The notes: a model not told the origin generated them from the letters alone. A DNA stretch of 64,000 bases from Kosakonia pseudosacchari (GCF_900184035.1 NZ_FXWP01000011.1:124001-188000); one strand, 5' to 3'. Positions 20,521-33,803 are shown, counted from the first letter of the stretch. Program-made: numbers and translations.

Positions 20521-22515
20521 TTATTTTTTCAGTACCGCTTTGGCTTTTGCCACCACGTTCTCGACCGTGAAGCCGAAGTAAGGGAACAGCTTCTCGGCAG
20601 GCGCCGATTCACCGTAACCGGTCATACCGACAATTGCCCCTTTCAGGCCAACATATTTGTACCAGTAATCGGCGATCCCAGCTTCAACCGCCACGCGCGC
20701 ACTCACCTCCGACGGCAGCACCGATTCGCGCCAGGCCTCATCCTGCGCGTCGAAAATATCGGTCGACGGCAGTGATACCACGCGCACCTTGTGGCCTTCT
20801 TGAGTCAGTTGCTCCGCCGCGTTGACGGTGATCTCCATCTCCGAACCGGTAGCGATCAGGATCAGATCCGGTTTGCCGTCGCAGTCTTTCAGGATATAAC
20901 CCCCACGGCTGATGGCCTGCACCTGCTCCGGAGTGCGCTCCATTTGCGTGAGGTTCTGGCGCGAGAGGATCAGCGCCGTCGGCCCATGATGGCGCTCGAT
21001 CGCCAGCTTCCAGCCGACAGCCGCTTCCACCTGGTCACACGGACGCCAGGTGCTGAAGTTTGGCGTTAAGCGCAGACTGGCGAGTTGCTCTACCGCCTGG
21101 TGCGTTGGGCCGTCTTCCCCTAAGCCAATCGAATCGTGGGTGTAAACCATGATCTGCCGGGCTTTCATCAATGCCGCCATACGCGCCGCGTTGCGGGCAT
21201 ATTCAACAAACATTAAAAAGGTAGCGGTGTAAGGCACAAAACCGCCGTGGTGCGCGATGCCGTTAGCAATTGCCGTCATACCAAATTCGCGCACGCCATA
21301 GTGAATATAGTTCCCGGCCAAATCCTCTTTCAGCGATGTTGAACCCGACCAGATGGTAAGGTTGCTGGGGGCGAGGTCAGCGGAGCCGCCAAGCAGCTCC
21401 GGCAGAATTGGCCCATAGCTGTTGAGCGTGTTCTGCGAGGCTTTACGGGTGGCGATTTTCGCCGGGTTGGCCTGCAGCTTATTGATCCAGTCGGTGGTGG
21501 TTTTCTCCCAGCTTTCCGGCAGTTCGCCGCTCATACGGCGTGTAAACTCGGCCGCCAGATCCGGGTATTCCCTGGCCCAGGCAGAAAATTTTTCATTCCA
21601 TTCCTGCTGTTTTTTCGCGCCGCGCTCGCGGGCATCCCACGCCTGGTAAATCTCTTTCGGGATCTCAAAGGCCGGGTATTTCCAGCCGAGTTTCTGCCGG
21701 GTGAGCGCCACTTCTTCTTCACCGAGCGCTGCGCCATGCGACTCCTCTTTACCGGCTTTGTTCGGTGAGCCGAAACCAATCACCGTACGGCAGATAATCA
21801 GTGACGGCTTATCTTTCACGCTTTGCGCTTCTTCAATGGCTTTTTTCACCGCCTCAGGTGAATGCCCGTCGATATCGCCAATCACATGCCAGTTATAGGC
21901 CTCGAAGCGTTTAGCGGTGTCATCCGTAAACCAGCCCTCGGTTTCGCCATCAATCGAGATGCCGTTGTGATCGTAAAAGCCAATCAGCTTGCCGAGCCCC
22001 AGCGTACCCGCCAGCGAACAGACTTCATGGGAAATGCCTTCCATCAGGCAGCCATCGCCCATAAACACATAGGTGTAGTGATCAACGATGTCATGCCCCG
22101 GCCGGTTGAATTGCGCTGCCAGCGTACGTTCGGCAATTGCCAGCCCGACGGCGTTCGCCAGCCCTTGTCCAAGCGGGCCGGTGGTGGTTTCCACGCCCGG
22201 CGTATAGCCGATCTCCGGGTGGCCTGGAGTTTTGGAGTGGAGCTGGCGGAAATTTTTCAGCTCTTCCAGCGGCAGGTCATAACCACTGAGGTGCAGCAGG
22301 CTATATAACAGCATTGAGGCATGACCGTTAGAGAGGATAAAACGGTCGCGATCGTACCAGGTGGGGTCTGCCGGGTTATGGCGCAGAAAATCATTCCACA
22401 GCACTTCGGCGATATCCGCCATCCCCATTGGGGCGCCAGGGTGGCCAGAATTGGCTTTTTGCACCGCGTCCATACTCAGGGCGCGAATGGCGTTTGCAAG
22501 CTCTCTACGGGACAT
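20521..22515 (-). CDS. tktB: Transketolase 2
   Basis: 664-residue thiamine-diphosphate enzyme that transfers two-carbon ketol units between pentose-phosphate sugars. The ThDP/Mg site [13 protein letters not shown]-type motif lies near residues 154-166 ([15 protein letters not shown]). The catalytic Glu is in the pyrimidine domain, and [14 protein letters not shown] near 472-485 is intact. The sequence is closer to E. coli TktB than TktA, and it is next to talA as in E. coli, where the pair is induced by RpoS. It begins 21 bases after talA. Confidence 0.95.
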   Translation of the reverse strand: MSRRELANAIRALSMDAVQKANSGHPGAPMGMADIAEVLWNDFLRHNPADPTWYDRDRFILSNGHASMLLYSLLHLSGYDLPLEELKNFRQLHSKTPGHPEIGYTPGVETTTGPLGQGLANAVGLAIAERTLAAQFNRPGHDIVDHYTYVFMGDGCLMEGISHEVCSLAGTLGLGKLIGFYDHNGISIDGETEGWFTDDTAKRFEAYNWHVIGDIDGHSPEAVKKAIEEAQSVKDKPSLIICRTVIGFGSPNKAGKEESHGAALGEEEVALTRQKLGWKYPAFEIPKEIYQAWDARERGAKKQQEWNEKFSAWAREYPDLAAEFTRRMSGELPESWEKTTTDWINKLQANPAKIATRKASQNTLNSYGPILPELLGGSADLAPSNLTIWSGSTSLKEDLAGNYIHYGVREFGMTAIANGIAHHGGFVPYTATFLMFVEYARNAARMAALMKARQIMVYTHDSIGLGEDGPTHQAVEQLASLRLTPNFSTWRPCDQVEAAVGWKLAIERHHGPTALILSRQNLTQMERTPEQVQAISRGGYILKDCDGKPDLILIATGSEMEITVNAAEQLTQEGHKVRVVSLPSTDIFDAQDEAWRESVLPSEVSARVAVEAGIADYWYKYVGLKGAIVGMTGYGESAPAEKLFPYFGFTVENVVAKAKAVLKK

Positions 22516-22536
22516 AATTCACTCCATGGCAAAGGG

Positions 22537-23487
22537 TTAAAGTTTAGCGGCGAGCAGATCTTCGAGTTTGCGTTGATCGACGGCGAACTGGCGGATGCCA
22601 TCGGCCAGCTTATCGACGGCCATCGGGTCCTGATTGTGCTCCCAGCGGAATTCCGCTTCTGTTAATGGTTCCGGGCGATGGAAGGTCTGGCGCGAGGGCA
22701 CCAGCTTGCGTTCAACAACGCCTTCCTGCGCTTGTAGCTCTTTCAGCAGCGCCGGAGAGATGGTCAGGCGGTCGCAGCCCGCCAGGGCGAGGATCTGCTC
22801 GGTGCGACGGAAACTGGCACCCATCACAATGGTTTCATAGCGGTGCTGTTTGTAGTAGTCGTAGATATTGCGCACCGACTTCACGCCGGGGTCTTCGTCC
22901 ACCACATACGGATCGAGCGGTTTGCGATCGTTATACCAGTCGTAAATACGGCCAACGAAAGGCGAAATCAAGAACACACCCGCTTCGGCACAGGCGCGCG
23001 CCTGGGCAAACGAGAACAGCAACGTCAGATTGCAGTTGATGCCCTCTTTTTCCAGTTCTTCCGCCGCGCGGATGCCCTCCCAGGTCGACGCCAGTTTGAT
23101 CAAAATGCGTGATTTATCGATGCCTTGATCTTTGTACAGCGCGACGAGCTGGCGGGCTTTGGCAATGCTTTTCTCCTTGTCATAAGAGAGGCGGGCGTCA
23201 ACCTCGGTGGAGACGCGTCCCGGGATGCTTTTCAGAATTTCCGCACCAAAATTAACCGCCAGTTTGTCGCTGGCTTCTGCCACTTGCTGCTCCTGCGTTT
23301 TACCGCGCGCTTTACCATAGGCAATGGCATCGTCAATCAGATGCGAGAAGTGCGCCAGCCCGGCCGCCTTCAGCAGCAGGGAAGGGTTGGTGGTGGCATC
23401 TTCCGGCTGATAGTGGCGAATGGATTCGATGTCGCCGCTGTCGGCCACCACGGTAGTGAATTGTTTGAGGCCGTCTAAGTGATTCAT
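22537..23487 (-). CDS. talA: Transaldolase A
   Basis: 316-residue class I transaldolase that moves a dihydroxyacetone unit from sedoheptulose 7-phosphate to glyceraldehyde 3-phosphate. The Schiff-base lysine is Lys131 in [12 protein letters not shown], with Asp17 and Glu95 in the expected places. The ATG at 23487 has AAAGGAG upstream and gives the E. coli TalA length; longer in-frame starts lack support. It forms an operon with tktB. Confidence 0.95.
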   Translation of the reverse strand: MNHLDGLKQFTTVVADSGDIESIRHYQPEDATTNPSLLLKAAGLAHFSHLIDDAIAYGKARGKTQEQQVAEASDKLAVNFGAEILKSIPGRVSTEVDARLSYDKEKSIAKARQLVALYKDQGIDKSRILIKLASTWEGIRAAEELEKEGINCNLTLLFSFAQARACAEAGVFLISPFVGRIYDWYNDRKPLDPYVVDEDPGVKSVRNIYDYYKQHRYETIVMGASFRRTEQILALAGCDRLTISPALLKELQAQEGVVERKLVPSRQTFHRPEPLTEAEFRWEHNQDPMAVDKLADGIRQFAVDQRKLEDLLAAKL

Positions 23488-23767
23488 GAAAAATAACTCC
23501 TTTAAAAGCAATGGGTTACTGGAGTGCTTTCTGTCGCACTTTTGTAAGGATGAGAGGTGCATAACAAAAAAGCATAGCAGACGCGCCCGCGCCCTGCGTT
23601 TTGCGGCACGTAACAAAGTTGCGATAAATTGATAACAATTTTGTTTATGTCATGGCGAGATTTTGGCTATGTTCAAAGTTTATGCGGGCGACAGAGGCCA
23701 TACTATGCGGCGCATTGGGATAGACATCGCACGTTTCACTCTGAAAACAACGTGAAAGGAACCTCAA

Positions 23768-26047
23768 ATGGACGACCAACTAAAACAAAGTGCCCTCGAT
23801 TTTCACGAATTCCCCCGTCCGGGGAAGATTCAGGTCTCCCCGACTAAACCGCTGGCCACACAGCGCGATCTCGCGCTGGCCTACTCCCCTGGCGTCGCCG
23901 CGCCTTGTCTTGAGATTGAAAAAGATCCGCTGGCGGCCTACAAATACACCGCGCGCGGCAATCTGGTCGCCGTGGTATCCAACGGTACTGCGGTACTCGG
24001 CCTGGGTAATATCGGCGCACTGGCCGGTAAACCCGTTATGGAAGGCAAAGGTGTACTGTTCAAAAAATTCGCCGGAATTGATGTATTTGATATTGAAGTG
24101 GATGAACACGATCCGGACAAACTGATTGATGTCGTCGCCGCGCTGGAACCGACCTTTGGCGGCATCAACCTGGAAGATATCAAAGCGCCGGAGTGCTTCT
24201 ACATTGAAGCGAAGCTGCGCGAACGTATGAATATCCCGGTATTCCACGACGATCAGCACGGTACAGCGATTATCAGCACCGCCGCCATTCTCAACGGCCT
24301 GCGCGTGGTCGAGAAGAACCTCTCCGATGTGCGCATGGTGGTTTCCGGCGCGGGCGCGGCGGCGATTGCCTGTATGAACCTGCTGGTGGCGCTTGGGATG
24401 CAGAAACACAACATTGTGGTCTGCGACTCGAAAGGCGTTATCTACAAAGGCCGCGAACCGAATATGGCGGAAACCAAAGCCGCTTATGCCATTGACGATG
24501 ACGGCAAACGCACGCTGGCGGATGTCGTTGCCGGTTCGGACATCTTCCTTGGCTGCTCCGGGCCGAAAGTGCTGACCCCGGAGATGGTAAAAGGCATGGC
24601 GCGCCAGCCGCTGATCCTCGCGCTGGCGAACCCGGAACCGGAAATCCTGCCGGATCTGGCGAAAGCGGTGCGCCCGGACGCCATCATCTGCACCGGGCGT
24701 TCCGATTACCCTAACCAGGTGAACAACGTGCTCTGCTTCCCGTTTATCTTCCGTGGCGCGCTGGATGTTGGTGCGACGGCGATTAACGAAGAGATGAAAC
24801 TGGCGGCGGTCAACGCCATCGCGGAACTGGCGCATGCCGAGCAGAGCGAAGTGGTGGCGTCGGCCTATGGCGATCAGGATCTCAGTTTTGGCCCGGATTA
24901 CCTGATCCCGAAACCCTTCGACCCGCGTCTGATTGTTAAAATCGCGCCCGCGGTAGCGAAAGCGGCAATGGCATCCGGTGTGGCAACGCGACCGATTGCC
25001 GATTTCGATGCGTATGTCGATAAGCTCACCGAGTTTGTCTACAAAACCAATCTGTTTATGAAGCCGATCTTCTCGCAGGCGCGCAGCGCACCGAAACGCG
25101 TAGTGCTGGCAGAAGGTGAGGAGCCGCGCGTACTGCATGCCACGCAGGAGCTGGTGACGTTAGGGCTGGCAAAACCCATTTTGATTGGCCGCCCGAGCGT
25201 CATTGAGATGCGAATTCAGAAACTCGGTTTACAAATCCGCCCGGGCGTGGATTTTGAAATCGTTAATAACGAGTCCGATCCGCGCTTTAAAGAGTACTGG
25301 ATGGAGTACTTCAACATCATGAAACGCTGTGGCGTGACGCAGGAGCAGGCGCAGCGCGCGGTGATCGGCAATACCACCATTATCGGTGCGATCATGGTCC
25401 ATCGCGGCGAAGCGGATGCGCTGATTTGCGGTACTATCGGCGATTACCACGAGCATTTTAAGGTGTTGCAGCCGATCTTCGGTTATCGCGACAATGTTCA
25501 TACCGCAGGCGCGATGAACGCGCTGCTGCTGCCGAGCGGCAACACCTTTATCGCGGATACTTACGTCAATGAGGATCCGAGCGCGGAAGAACTGGCGGAG
25601 ATCACCATTCTGGCGGCGGAAACGGTGCGCCGTTTCGGTATTGAACCGCGCGTGGCGTTGCTTTCGCATTCGCAGTTTGGTTCCTCGAACGCGCCGGCGG
25701 CGGTGAAAATGCGCGATACGTTAGCGCTGGTGCGTGAACGCGCGCCGGAGTTAATGATCGACGGCGAAATGCATGGCGATGCGGCGCTGGATGAGAGTAT
25801 TCGCCATGAGCGCATGCCGGATAGCCCGCTGAAAGGGGCGGCGAATATCCTGATTATGCCGAACGTTGAAGCGGCGCGAATCAGCTACAACTTGCTGCGC
25901 GTTTCCAGTTCGGAAGGGGTGACTGTCGGGCCGGTACTGATGGGCGTGGCGAAACCGGTACATGTGCTGACGCCGATTGCCTCGGTGCGTCGTATTGTCA
26001 ACATGGTTGCGCTGGCGGTAGTGGAGGCGCAAACGCAGCCGCTGTGA
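23768..26047 (+). CDS. maeB: NADP-dependent malic enzyme MaeB
   Basis: 759-residue decarboxylating malate dehydrogenase that makes pyruvate, CO2 and NADPH from malate. Residues 1-420 are the malic enzyme part: Tyr in [10 protein letters not shown], metal-binding EDIKAPECF and FHDDQHGT, and the Rossmann loop GAGAAAIA. Residues about 430-759 form a phosphotransacetylase-like domain that lacks enzymatic activity in E. coli but mediates acetyl-CoA inhibition. Length equals E. coli MaeB. It is divergent from talA across 280 bases. Confidence 0.96.
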   Translation: MDDQLKQSALDFHEFPRPGKIQVSPTKPLATQRDLALAYSPGVAAPCLEIEKDPLAAYKYTARGNLVAVVSNGTAVLGLGNIGALAGKPVMEGKGVLFKKFAGIDVFDIEVDEHDPDKLIDVVAALEPTFGGINLEDIKAPECFYIEAKLRERMNIPVFHDDQHGTAIISTAAILNGLRVVEKNLSDVRMVVSGAGAAAIACMNLLVALGMQKHNIVVCDSKGVIYKGREPNMAETKAAYAIDDDGKRTLADVVAGSDIFLGCSGPKVLTPEMVKGMARQPLILALANPEPEILPDLAKAVRPDAIICTGRSDYPNQVNNVLCFPFIFRGALDVGATAINEEMKLAAVNAIAELAHAEQSEVVASAYGDQDLSFGPDYLIPKPFDPRLIVKIAPAVAKAAMASGVATRPIADFDAYVDKLTEFVYKTNLFMKPIFSQARSAPKRVVLAEGEEPRVLHATQELVTLGLAKPILIGRPSVIEMRIQKLGLQIRPGVDFEIVNNESDPRFKEYWMEYFNIMKRCGVTQEQAQRAVIGNTTIIGAIMVHRGEADALICGTIGDYHEHFKVLQPIFGYRDNVHTAGAMNALLLPSGNTFIADTYVNEDPSAEELAEITILAAETVRRFGIEPRVALLSHSQFGSSNAPAAVKMRDTLALVRERAPELMIDGEMHGDAALDESIRHERMPDSPLKGAANILIMPNVEAARISYNLLRVSSSEGVTVGPVLMGVAKPVHVLTPIASVRRIVNMVALAVVEAQTQPL

Positions 26048-26053
26048 ATGTGA

Positions 26054-26077
26054 GGCTGGCTATTCGGCAAGCCAGCC
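26054..26077 (+). terminator. Hairpin directly after maeB
   Basis: 8-bp stem GGCTGGCT/AGCCAGCC with an 8-base loop, 6 bases after the maeB stop. No T tract follows, so it may only protect the 3' end. The hairpin of the downstream repeat at 26152-26181 is the better terminator. Confidence 0.45.
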
Positions 26078-26092
26078 TAATCCACTGAATGA

Positions 26093-26228
26093 GGAATAGT
26101 TCCGTTCACCACGAGAGCGGCAGACACTTAGACATAGCGTCACGTGAACGGGAAAAGGGGAGCTGCCGCGCTCCCCTTTTCAATTCCCGCGGCTTCGCGA
26201 GAAATCGGTGCTTCGCACTGCGCTCACC
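26093..26228 (+). repeat. Structured dispersed repeat, copy A
   Basis: Related along its length to 59496-59629. Outer arms CCGTTCAC (26102-26109) and GTGAACGG (26144-26151) can pair. A 12-bp hairpin follows (GAAAAGGGGAGC at 26152-26163, GCTCCCCTTTTC at 26170-26181), then a block GAAATCGGTGCTTCGCACT (26201-26219) identical in both copies. It lies 46 bases after maeB. The remaining sequence to 26440 is GC-rich with many short inverted repeats and no gene that I can support. This is the site of the eut operon in E. coli. Confidence 0.75.
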
Positions 26229-26441
26229 TCTCGCGCATCTGTCTGCGGTCGGCTCGACTCGCCGTCGTGGCTCGTTTCGCCTCTGGCCGCCATCCCTGGT
26301 GTCCAGACCTTGCCATCTGTGCTTCGGTTCGCCGATTTCAGCGGAGGCACAACCCCGGCGCTATAAGATCTGTCCCTGAAAAAGGCAGATACGTTGCGGT
26401 AACCATTGTTACAGGCAGAAAATGCCGGGTGACACGATAAG

Positions 26442-28216
<1,775 letters not shown>

Positions 28217-28429
28217 ACGCCTGAATTGTCTTATTCGTGGTCCCTGGTGTTATATCGTATCGTGTTTGCCGTTACGACTATCCGTGTGAACTAATGTTTT
28301 ACTTTTCATTTCAATACGTGACAGAGTGACATTATGCCAAATTTCAGCGCTGAAGATGCCGGATATTGGCTACAGCGGCGCTTAGGGCCATAATCTACGT
28401 TTACACAGCTGAAAATGACGGGGAATACC

Positions 28430-28855
28430 ATGGAGATACGCGTTTTTCGCCAGGAAGATTTCGAAGAAGTGATCACCTTGTGGGAGCGTTGTGAGCTGTT
28501 GCGACCATGGAACGATCCGGAAATGGATATTGAACGCAAAGTGAATCACGATGTGAGCCTGTTTCTGGTGGCTGAAGTCGGCGGTGAAGTGGTTGGTACG
28601 GTGATGGGCGGTTATGATGGCCATCGCGGGTCGGCTTATTACCTCGGCGTTCATCCGGAGTTTCGCGGGCGCGGCATCGCTAACGCCTTGCTGAGTCGGC
28701 TGGAGAAAAAGCTGATTGCCCGCGGCTGCCCGAAAATTAACCTGATGGTGCGGGAAGATAACGAGATGGTTATCGGCATGTATGAGCGCCTCGGTTATGA
28801 GCATATGGATTCGGCCAGTCTGGGCAAGCGTTTAATTGAAGATGAAGAGTACTGA
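28430..28855 (+). CDS. ypeA: GNAT-family acetyltransferase YpeA
   Basis: 141 residues, the length of E. coli YpeA. The acetyl-CoA loop [10 protein letters not shown] lies at about 83-92, after YYLGVHPEF. The C-terminal GMYERLGYE is typical of the fold. The ATG at 28430 has GGGGA upstream; an ATG 5 codons earlier is less likely. The substrate is not established. yfeZ overlaps its 3' end. Confidence 0.92.
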   Translation: MEIRVFRQEDFEEVITLWERCELLRPWNDPEMDIERKVNHDVSLFLVAEVGGEVVGTVMGGYDGHRGSAYYLGVHPEFRGRGIANALLSRLEKKLIARGCPKINLMVREDNEMVIGMYERLGYEHMDSASLGKRLIEDEEY

Positions 28856-29291
28856 GATTTATCCCGCCGATTACGATAACCACGGTCGCCTGAAACTCCC
28901 TTTTCTGTTCTGGTGCGTGTTGCTGCTACAGGCACGCACCTGGGTGCTGTTTGTGATTGCGGGGGCATCGCGCGGGCAGGGCGACGCGCTGCTCGCGCTG
29001 TTTTACCCCGATCACGATGATTTCTGGCTGGGCTTGCTGCCGGGTATACCGGCGGCATTGACCTTTTTACTGAGCGGTCGCCGCGAACATTTTCCCCGCC
29101 TGTGGCGCGCACTCTACCCGCTGGTATTGCTGGCGCAACTGGTGCTGCTGGTGTGGCAACCCTGGCGCTGGTATACCGGCGAGGCGCTTTTCGGTGTGGG
29201 GCTGTTTCTGGTTATCGCCGATCTTTTTGCGCTGTGGTGGCTGGCGGCAAACCGGCGTCTTCGGGCCTGTTTTTCCCTTGCTCAACATTAA
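28842..29291 (+). CDS. yfeZ: Inner membrane protein YfeZ (DUF2919)
   Basis: 149-residue membrane protein with four predicted helices (about 17-38, 55-75, 87-105 and 114-135). I start at the ATG at 28842 ([12 protein letters not shown]), which overlaps the ypeA stop by 14 bases; a TTG two codons earlier is possible. Function is unknown. Gene order ypeA-yfeZ-yfeY-yfeX matches E. coli. Confidence 0.88.
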   Translation: MKSTEIYPADYDNHGRLKLPFLFWCVLLLQARTWVLFVIAGASRGQGDALLALFYPDHDDFWLGLLPGIPAALTFLLSGRREHFPRLWRALYPLVLLAQLVLLVWQPWRWYTGEALFGVGLFLVIADLFALWWLAANRRLRACFSLAQH

Positions 29292-29293
29292 GC

Positions 29294-29321
29294 GGCACTT
29301 TTTTGACTTCCGGGACTCCAA
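29294..29321 (+). promoter_or_regulatory. Possible sigmaE promoter of yfeY
   Basis: GGCACTT at 29294-29300 and TCCAA at 29317-29321, 16 bases apart, resemble the sigmaE elements GGAACTT and TCTGA/TCAAA. E. coli yfeY is described as an RpoE-regulated lipoprotein gene. The match is partial, so this is tentative. Confidence 0.4.
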
Positions 29322-29351
29322 CAGGCGTTCAATGAATAAAAGGAATGAAGC

Positions 29352-29927
29352 ATGAAATCCCTGCGTACACTTATTTGCGTTCTGCCGCTGGCGTTAACTG
29401 GCTGCTCGACGCTGGCTTCCGTCAACTGGTCGGCGGCCTATCCGTGGAACTGGTTTGGTTCATCTGTTGAGGTGAGCGACAACGGAGTCGGCAACATCTC
29501 CGCCAGCACGCCGCTAAATGAGCAGGCAATTAATGATGCGCTGGGTGGCGATTACCATCTGCGTAGCGGTATGAAGACGGAAAAAGGCAGTATCGTTCGT
29601 TATTTTGAAGCGCTAAAAGACGACAAACTGGCGCTGGTGGTGAACGGAGAAAACGGCGCGGTCAGCCGTATTGATGTGCTGGACAGCGATATCACCACCG
29701 ACAAAGGGGTAAAAATCGGTACGCCGTTCAATACGCTGTTTGATAAAGCGTTCGGTAACTGCGTGAAAGGCGTGGGTGATGACAGCGTGGGCGTAGAGTG
29801 TAAAGCGCCGGGTAGCCAGCATATTAGCTATGTATTTACCGGTGAATGGAGCGGTCCGGAAGGGTTGATGCCATCCGATGATGCGCTGAAAAACTGGAAA
29901 GTGAGCAAGCTTATCTGGCGCCGTTAA
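29352..29927 (+). CDS. yfeY: RpoE-regulated lipoprotein YfeY (DUF1131)
   Basis: 191-residue lipoprotein: the signal peptide ends in LTGC, with lipidated Cys18. The mature part is one DUF1131 domain with two further Cys residues (GNCVKG, VECKAPG) that could form a disulfide. Ser at +2 favours the outer membrane. It is the same length as E. coli YfeY. Its molecular role is unknown. Confidence 0.92.
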   Translation: MKSLRTLICVLPLALTGCSTLASVNWSAAYPWNWFGSSVEVSDNGVGNISASTPLNEQAINDALGGDYHLRSGMKTEKGSIVRYFEALKDDKLALVVNGENGAVSRIDVLDSDITTDKGVKIGTPFNTLFDKAFGNCVKGVGDDSVGVECKAPGSQHISYVFTGEWSGPEGLMPSDDALKNWKVSKLIWRR

Positions 29928-30019
29928 TTTGATCTCAACTCGCTGCTGTCGCAGGAAAAACAGGTACAATACCGCGATTATCGCCACGGTTTCGTGGCCT
30001 GTTTTTTTCAGGAGGAGTC

Positions 30020-30919
30020 ATGTCCCAGGTTCAAAGCGGCATTTTGCCAGAACATTGCCGTGCGGCGATTTGGATTGAAGCCAACGTTAAAGGGGACACC
30101 GATGCCCTGCGCGTGGCGAGCCGCGTATTCGCCGATAAGCTGGCGACCTTTCAACTGCAATTCCCCGATGCGGCGCTGGGCGCGACCATTGCCTTTGGCA
30201 ACAAGACCTGGCGTGCGCTGAACGGTGCTGAAGGCGCAGACGAGCTAAAAGATTTTCCGGCGTATGGCAAAGGGCTGGCACCCGCAACACAGCGAGACGT
30301 GCTGATCCATATTCTTTCTCTGCGCCACGATGTGAATTTCTCCGTTGCTCAGGCCGCGCTGGCGGCGTTCGGCGAGGCGATTGACGTTAAAGAAGAGACG
30401 CATGGTTTCCGCTGGGTGGAAGAGCGTGATTTAAGCGGCTTTATTGACGGTACGGAAAACCCGGCAGGCGATGAGAGACGCCGCGAGGTCGCCATTATTC
30501 AGGACGGCGTGGACGCCGGTGGCAGCTACGTGATGGTGCAGCGTTGGGAGCATAACCTCAAGCAGCTCAACCGCATGAGCGTGGGCGATCAGGAGATGAT
30601 GATTGGCCGCACGAAAGAGACCAATGAAGAGATCGACGGCGATGCGCGCCCGGAAACGTCGCACCTGACGCGTGTCGACCTGAAAGAGAACGGCAAGGGG
30701 CTGAAAATCGTCCGTCAGAGCCTGCCGTATGGCACTGCCAGTGGCACGCATGGGCTTTATTTCTGCACCTATTGCGCCCGTTTGTACAACATTGAGCAGC
30801 AACTGCTGAGCATGTTTGGCGATACCGATGGTAAGCGCGACGCAATGCTGCGTTTTACCCGTCCGGTGACCGGCGGCTACTACTTCGCGCCGTCGCTGGA
30901 TAAGCTGCTGGCGCTGTAA
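30020..30919 (+). CDS. yfeX: Dye-decolourising heme peroxidase YfeX
   Basis: 299-residue DyP-type peroxidase, cytoplasmic. The GxxDG motif is GFIDGTENP near residues 142-150; the proximal heme His lies in ETSHLTRVD near 215; the distal Arg is in [15 protein letters not shown] region or later. E. coli YfeX oxidises porphyrinogens and dyes with H2O2; iron removal from heme has also been claimed and disputed. GGAGGAG precedes the ATG. Confidence 0.93.
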   Translation: MSQVQSGILPEHCRAAIWIEANVKGDTDALRVASRVFADKLATFQLQFPDAALGATIAFGNKTWRALNGAEGADELKDFPAYGKGLAPATQRDVLIHILSLRHDVNFSVAQAALAAFGEAIDVKEETHGFRWVEERDLSGFIDGTENPAGDERRREVAIIQDGVDAGGSYVMVQRWEHNLKQLNRMSVGDQEMMIGRTKETNEEIDGDARPETSHLTRVDLKENGKGLKIVRQSLPYGTASGTHGLYFCTYCARLYNIEQQLLSMFGDTDGKRDAMLRFTRPVTGGYYFAPSLDKLLAL

Positions 30920-30979
30920 ACCACGCACTTCTGCTGGCCGGGGAAACCCGGTCACCACTCCCTTCTGCTTATATTCTTT

Positions 30980-31050
30980 TCTGATTCCAAATCACCAATT
31001 GGTATATAAAACCGTTACAGGTTTCACACCCGTTATAAATAAACTGAGGG
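30980..31050 (+). promoter_or_regulatory. Probable CysB-controlled promoter region of cysPUWA
   Basis: AT-rich segment upstream of cysP with TATAAA at 31034-31039 as a -10 candidate and no good -35, as expected for an activator-dependent promoter. CysB with N-acetylserine activates cysP in E. coli. CysB sites are too degenerate to define by eye, so the boundaries are approximate. Confidence 0.4.
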
Positions 31051-31081
31051 ACGAAATGTCATCAGCTTATAAGGGTGCGCA

Positions 31082-32098
31082 ATGGCCGTTAACTTACTGA
31101 AAAAAGGATATCTGACGCTGGCAGCGCTGACGCTGTGGGCCGCTCAGGCACAAGCGACGGAACTGCTTAACAGCTCTTATGATGTATCACGCGAGCTCTT
31201 TGCGGCCCTCAACACGCCGTTCGAACAGCAATGGGCGGAAGATAACGGCGGTGACAAGCTGACCATTAAGCAATCTCACGCTGGCTCCTCAAAGCAGGCG
31301 CTGGCGATACTGCAAGGGTTGAAAGCGGACGTCGTGACCTATAACCAGGTCACCGATGTGCAGATTCTGCACGACAAAGGCAACTTGATCCCGGCGGACT
31401 GGCAGAGCCGTTTGCCGAATAACAGTTCACCGTTCTACTCAACAATGGCGTTTCTGGTTCGCAAAGGTAACCCGAAGAACATCCACGACTGGAACGATCT
31501 GGTGCGCTCCGACGTGAAGCTGATTTTCCCGAACCCGAAAACCTCCGGCAATGCGCGCTATACCTATCTGGCAGCATGGGGCGCGGCGGATCAGGCGGAT
31601 GGCGGTGACAAAGCCAAAACCCAGCAGTTTATGACACAGTTTCTTAAAAACGTTGAGGTGTTCGATACCGGCGGTCGCGGTGCAACAACTACTTTTGTTG
31701 AGCGCGGGCTTGGCGATGTGCTGATCTCGTTTGAATCGGAAGTGAATAACATCCGCAAGCAGTATGAAGCGCAGGGTTTTGAAGTTGTCGTACCGAAGGT
31801 CAACATCCTGGCTGAATTCCCGGTCGCGTGGGTGGATAAAAATGTGAAGGCCAACGGCACAGAAAAAGCGGCGAAAGCTTATCTCACCTGGCTTTACAGC
31901 CCACAGGCGCAAACCATCATCACCGATTACTACTATCGCGTGAACAACCCGGAAGTGATGGCGAAACTGAGTGATAAATTCCCGCAGACGGCGCTGTTCC
32001 GTGTAGAGGACAAGTTTGGTTCCTGGCCTGAGGTGATGAAAACCCATTTCGCCAGCGGTGGTGAGCTGGACACGTTGCTGGCGGCGGGGCGTAAGTGA
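31082..32098 (+). CDS. cysP: Thiosulfate/sulfate ABC transporter binding protein CysP
   Basis: 338-residue periplasmic binding protein with a signal peptide ending near AQA-TELLN. The mature protein is a type II solute-binding fold; [11 protein letters not shown] and [16 protein letters not shown] are the oxyanion-binding segments. First gene of cysPUWA; the TGA overlaps the cysU ATG by one base. Length equals E. coli CysP. Confidence 0.96.
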   Translation: MAVNLLKKGYLTLAALTLWAAQAQATELLNSSYDVSRELFAALNTPFEQQWAEDNGGDKLTIKQSHAGSSKQALAILQGLKADVVTYNQVTDVQILHDKGNLIPADWQSRLPNNSSPFYSTMAFLVRKGNPKNIHDWNDLVRSDVKLIFPNPKTSGNARYTYLAAWGAADQADGGDKAKTQQFMTQFLKNVEVFDTGGRGATTTFVERGLGDVLISFESEVNNIRKQYEAQGFEVVVPKVNILAEFPVAWVDKNVKANGTEKAAKAYLTWLYSPQAQTIITDYYYRVNNPEVMAKLSDKFPQTALFRVEDKFGSWPEVMKTHFASGGELDTLLAAGRK

Positions 32099-32928
32099 TG
32101 TTTGCAGGATCAAAACGTGTGCTGCCCGGCTTTGGTTTAAGCCTTGGCAGCAGCCTGTTTTTTGTTTGTCTGATACTGCTGTTGCCGCTGAGCGCGCTGG
32201 TGATGCAGCTGGCGCAGATGAGCTGGGCGCAATACTGGGAGGTGGTCACTAATCCGCAGGTGGTGGCCGCCTATAAGGTCACGCTGATTGCGGCGTTTGT
32301 CGCCTCCGTTTTTAACGGCGTGTTTGGTTTGCTGATGGCGTGGATCCTCACGCGTTACCGCTTTCCGGGCCGCACGTTGCTCGATGCGTTGATGGATTTA
32401 CCTTTTGCGTTGCCCACCGCCGTGGCAGGTCTGACGCTGGCATCACTGTTTTCGGTGAATGGTTTTTACGGTGAGTGGTTAGCGAAATTTGATATCAAAG
32501 TGACCTATACCTGGCTCGGTATTGCGGTGGCGATGGCGTTTACCAGCATTCCGTTTGTCGTGCGCACCATTCAGCCGGTACTGGAAGAACTGGGGCCGGA
32601 GTATGAAGAAGCGGCAGAAACGCTGGGTGCGACGCGCTGGCAAAGTTTTCGCAAAGTGGTGCTGCCGGAACTCTCTCCGGCGCTGATGGCGGGCGTAGCG
32701 TTGTCGTTTACCCGCAGCCTTGGCGAGTTTGGCGCGGTGATCTTTATCGCCGGTAACATCGCCTGGAAAACCGAAGTCACCTCGCTGATGATTTTTGTGC
32801 GTCTGCAGGAGTTTGATTACCCGGCGGCGAGCGCGATTGCCTCGGTGATCCTGGCGGCTTCTCTGCTGTTGCTGTTTTCTATTAACACCCTGCAAAGCCG
32901 CTTTGGTCAGCGTGTGGTAGGTCACTAA
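32098..32928 (+). CDS. cysU: Sulfate/thiosulfate ABC permease CysU (CysT)
   Basis: 276-residue inner-membrane permease with about six helices. The EAA loop that contacts the ATPase is EEAAETLGATRWQSF. The ATG at 32098 overlaps the cysP stop (TGATG). It is one residue shorter than the E. coli protein near the N terminus. It forms the channel with CysW. Confidence 0.95.
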   Translation: MFAGSKRVLPGFGLSLGSSLFFVCLILLLPLSALVMQLAQMSWAQYWEVVTNPQVVAAYKVTLIAAFVASVFNGVFGLLMAWILTRYRFPGRTLLDALMDLPFALPTAVAGLTLASLFSVNGFYGEWLAKFDIKVTYTWLGIAVAMAFTSIPFVVRTIQPVLEELGPEYEEAAETLGATRWQSFRKVVLPELSPALMAGVALSFTRSLGEFGAVIFIAGNIAWKTEVTSLMIFVRLQEFDYPAASAIASVILAASLLLLFSINTLQSRFGQRVVGH

Positions 32929-33803
32929 TGGCGGAAATAACTGAATTGAAACGCTATGACAAGCCTCAGGTGAACTGGGGCAAATGGTTTTTGATTGGCA
33001 CGGGCGTCCTTGTTTCTGCGTTTATCCTCGTTGTGCCGATGGTTTATATCTTCGTACAGGCGTTCAACAAAGGTCTGGTTCCGGTACTGCAAAACCTTGC
33101 CGATGCCGACATGCTGCATGCCATCTGGCTGACGGTATTGATTGCGCTAATCTCGGTGCCGCTGAACCTGATATTCGGCACGTTGCTGGCCTGGCTGGTG
33201 ACGCGCTTTAACTTTCCTGGTCGCCAGCTGCTGTTGACGCTGCTGGATATTCCCTTTGCTGTTTCACCGGTGGTCGCAGGTCTTATCTACCTGCTGTTTT
33301 ATGGCTCGAACGGCCCGCTTGGCGGCTGGCTGGATGCGCATAATCTGCAAATTATGTTCGCCTGGCCGGGCATGGTGCTGGTTACCGTGTTTGTCACCTG
33401 CCCGTTTGTGGTGCGCGAACTGGTGCCGGTGATGTTGAGCCAGGGGAGCCAGGAGGACGAAGCGGCGATTCTGCTTGGCGCGTCTGGCTGGCAGATGTTC
33501 AGGCGCGTAACACTACCGAACATTCGCTGGGCGCTGTTATACGGTGTGGTGCTGACTAATGCGCGGGCGATTGGCGAATTTGGCGCGGTGTCGGTGGTTT
33601 CCGGTTCTATCCGTGGTGAAACCCTGTCGCTGCCGCTGCAAATTGAATTACTGGAGCAGGATTACAATACGGTCGGTTCGTTTACCGCCGCCGCCCTGCT
33701 GACCTTAATGGCTATTTTGACGTTGTTTTTAAAGAGTGCGTTGCAGTGGCGTTTGAATAATCAGGAAAAACGTCAGCAACAGGAGGGAAATCATGAGCAT
33801 TGA
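32928..33803 (+). CDS. cysW: Sulfate/thiosulfate ABC permease CysW
   Basis: 291-residue inner-membrane permease with about six helices and an EAA loop [15 protein letters not shown]. Its ATG overlaps the cysU stop by one base (TAATG), and its 3' end overlaps cysA by 11 bases, so the operon is tightly coupled. Confidence 0.96.
   Translation: MAEITELKRYDKPQVNWGKWFLIGTGVLVSAFILVVPMVYIFVQAFNKGLVPVLQNLADADMLHAIWLTVLIALISVPLNLIFGTLLAWLVTRFNFPGRQLLLTLLDIPFAVSPVVAGLIYLLFYGSNGPLGGWLDAHNLQIMFAWPGMVLVTVFVTCPFVVRELVPVMLSQGSQEDEAAILLGASGWQMFRRVTLPNIRWALLYGVVLTNARAIGEFGAVSVVSGSIRGETLSLPLQIELLEQDYNTVGSFTAAALLTLMAILTLFLKSALQWRLNNQEKRQQQEGNHEH

Noticed and set aside
23780-25138. A 452-codon minus-strand open frame inside maeB
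   Set aside because: maeB is full length and conserved. The antisense product has no recognisable domain and an unusual composition rich in Arg, His and Gln.
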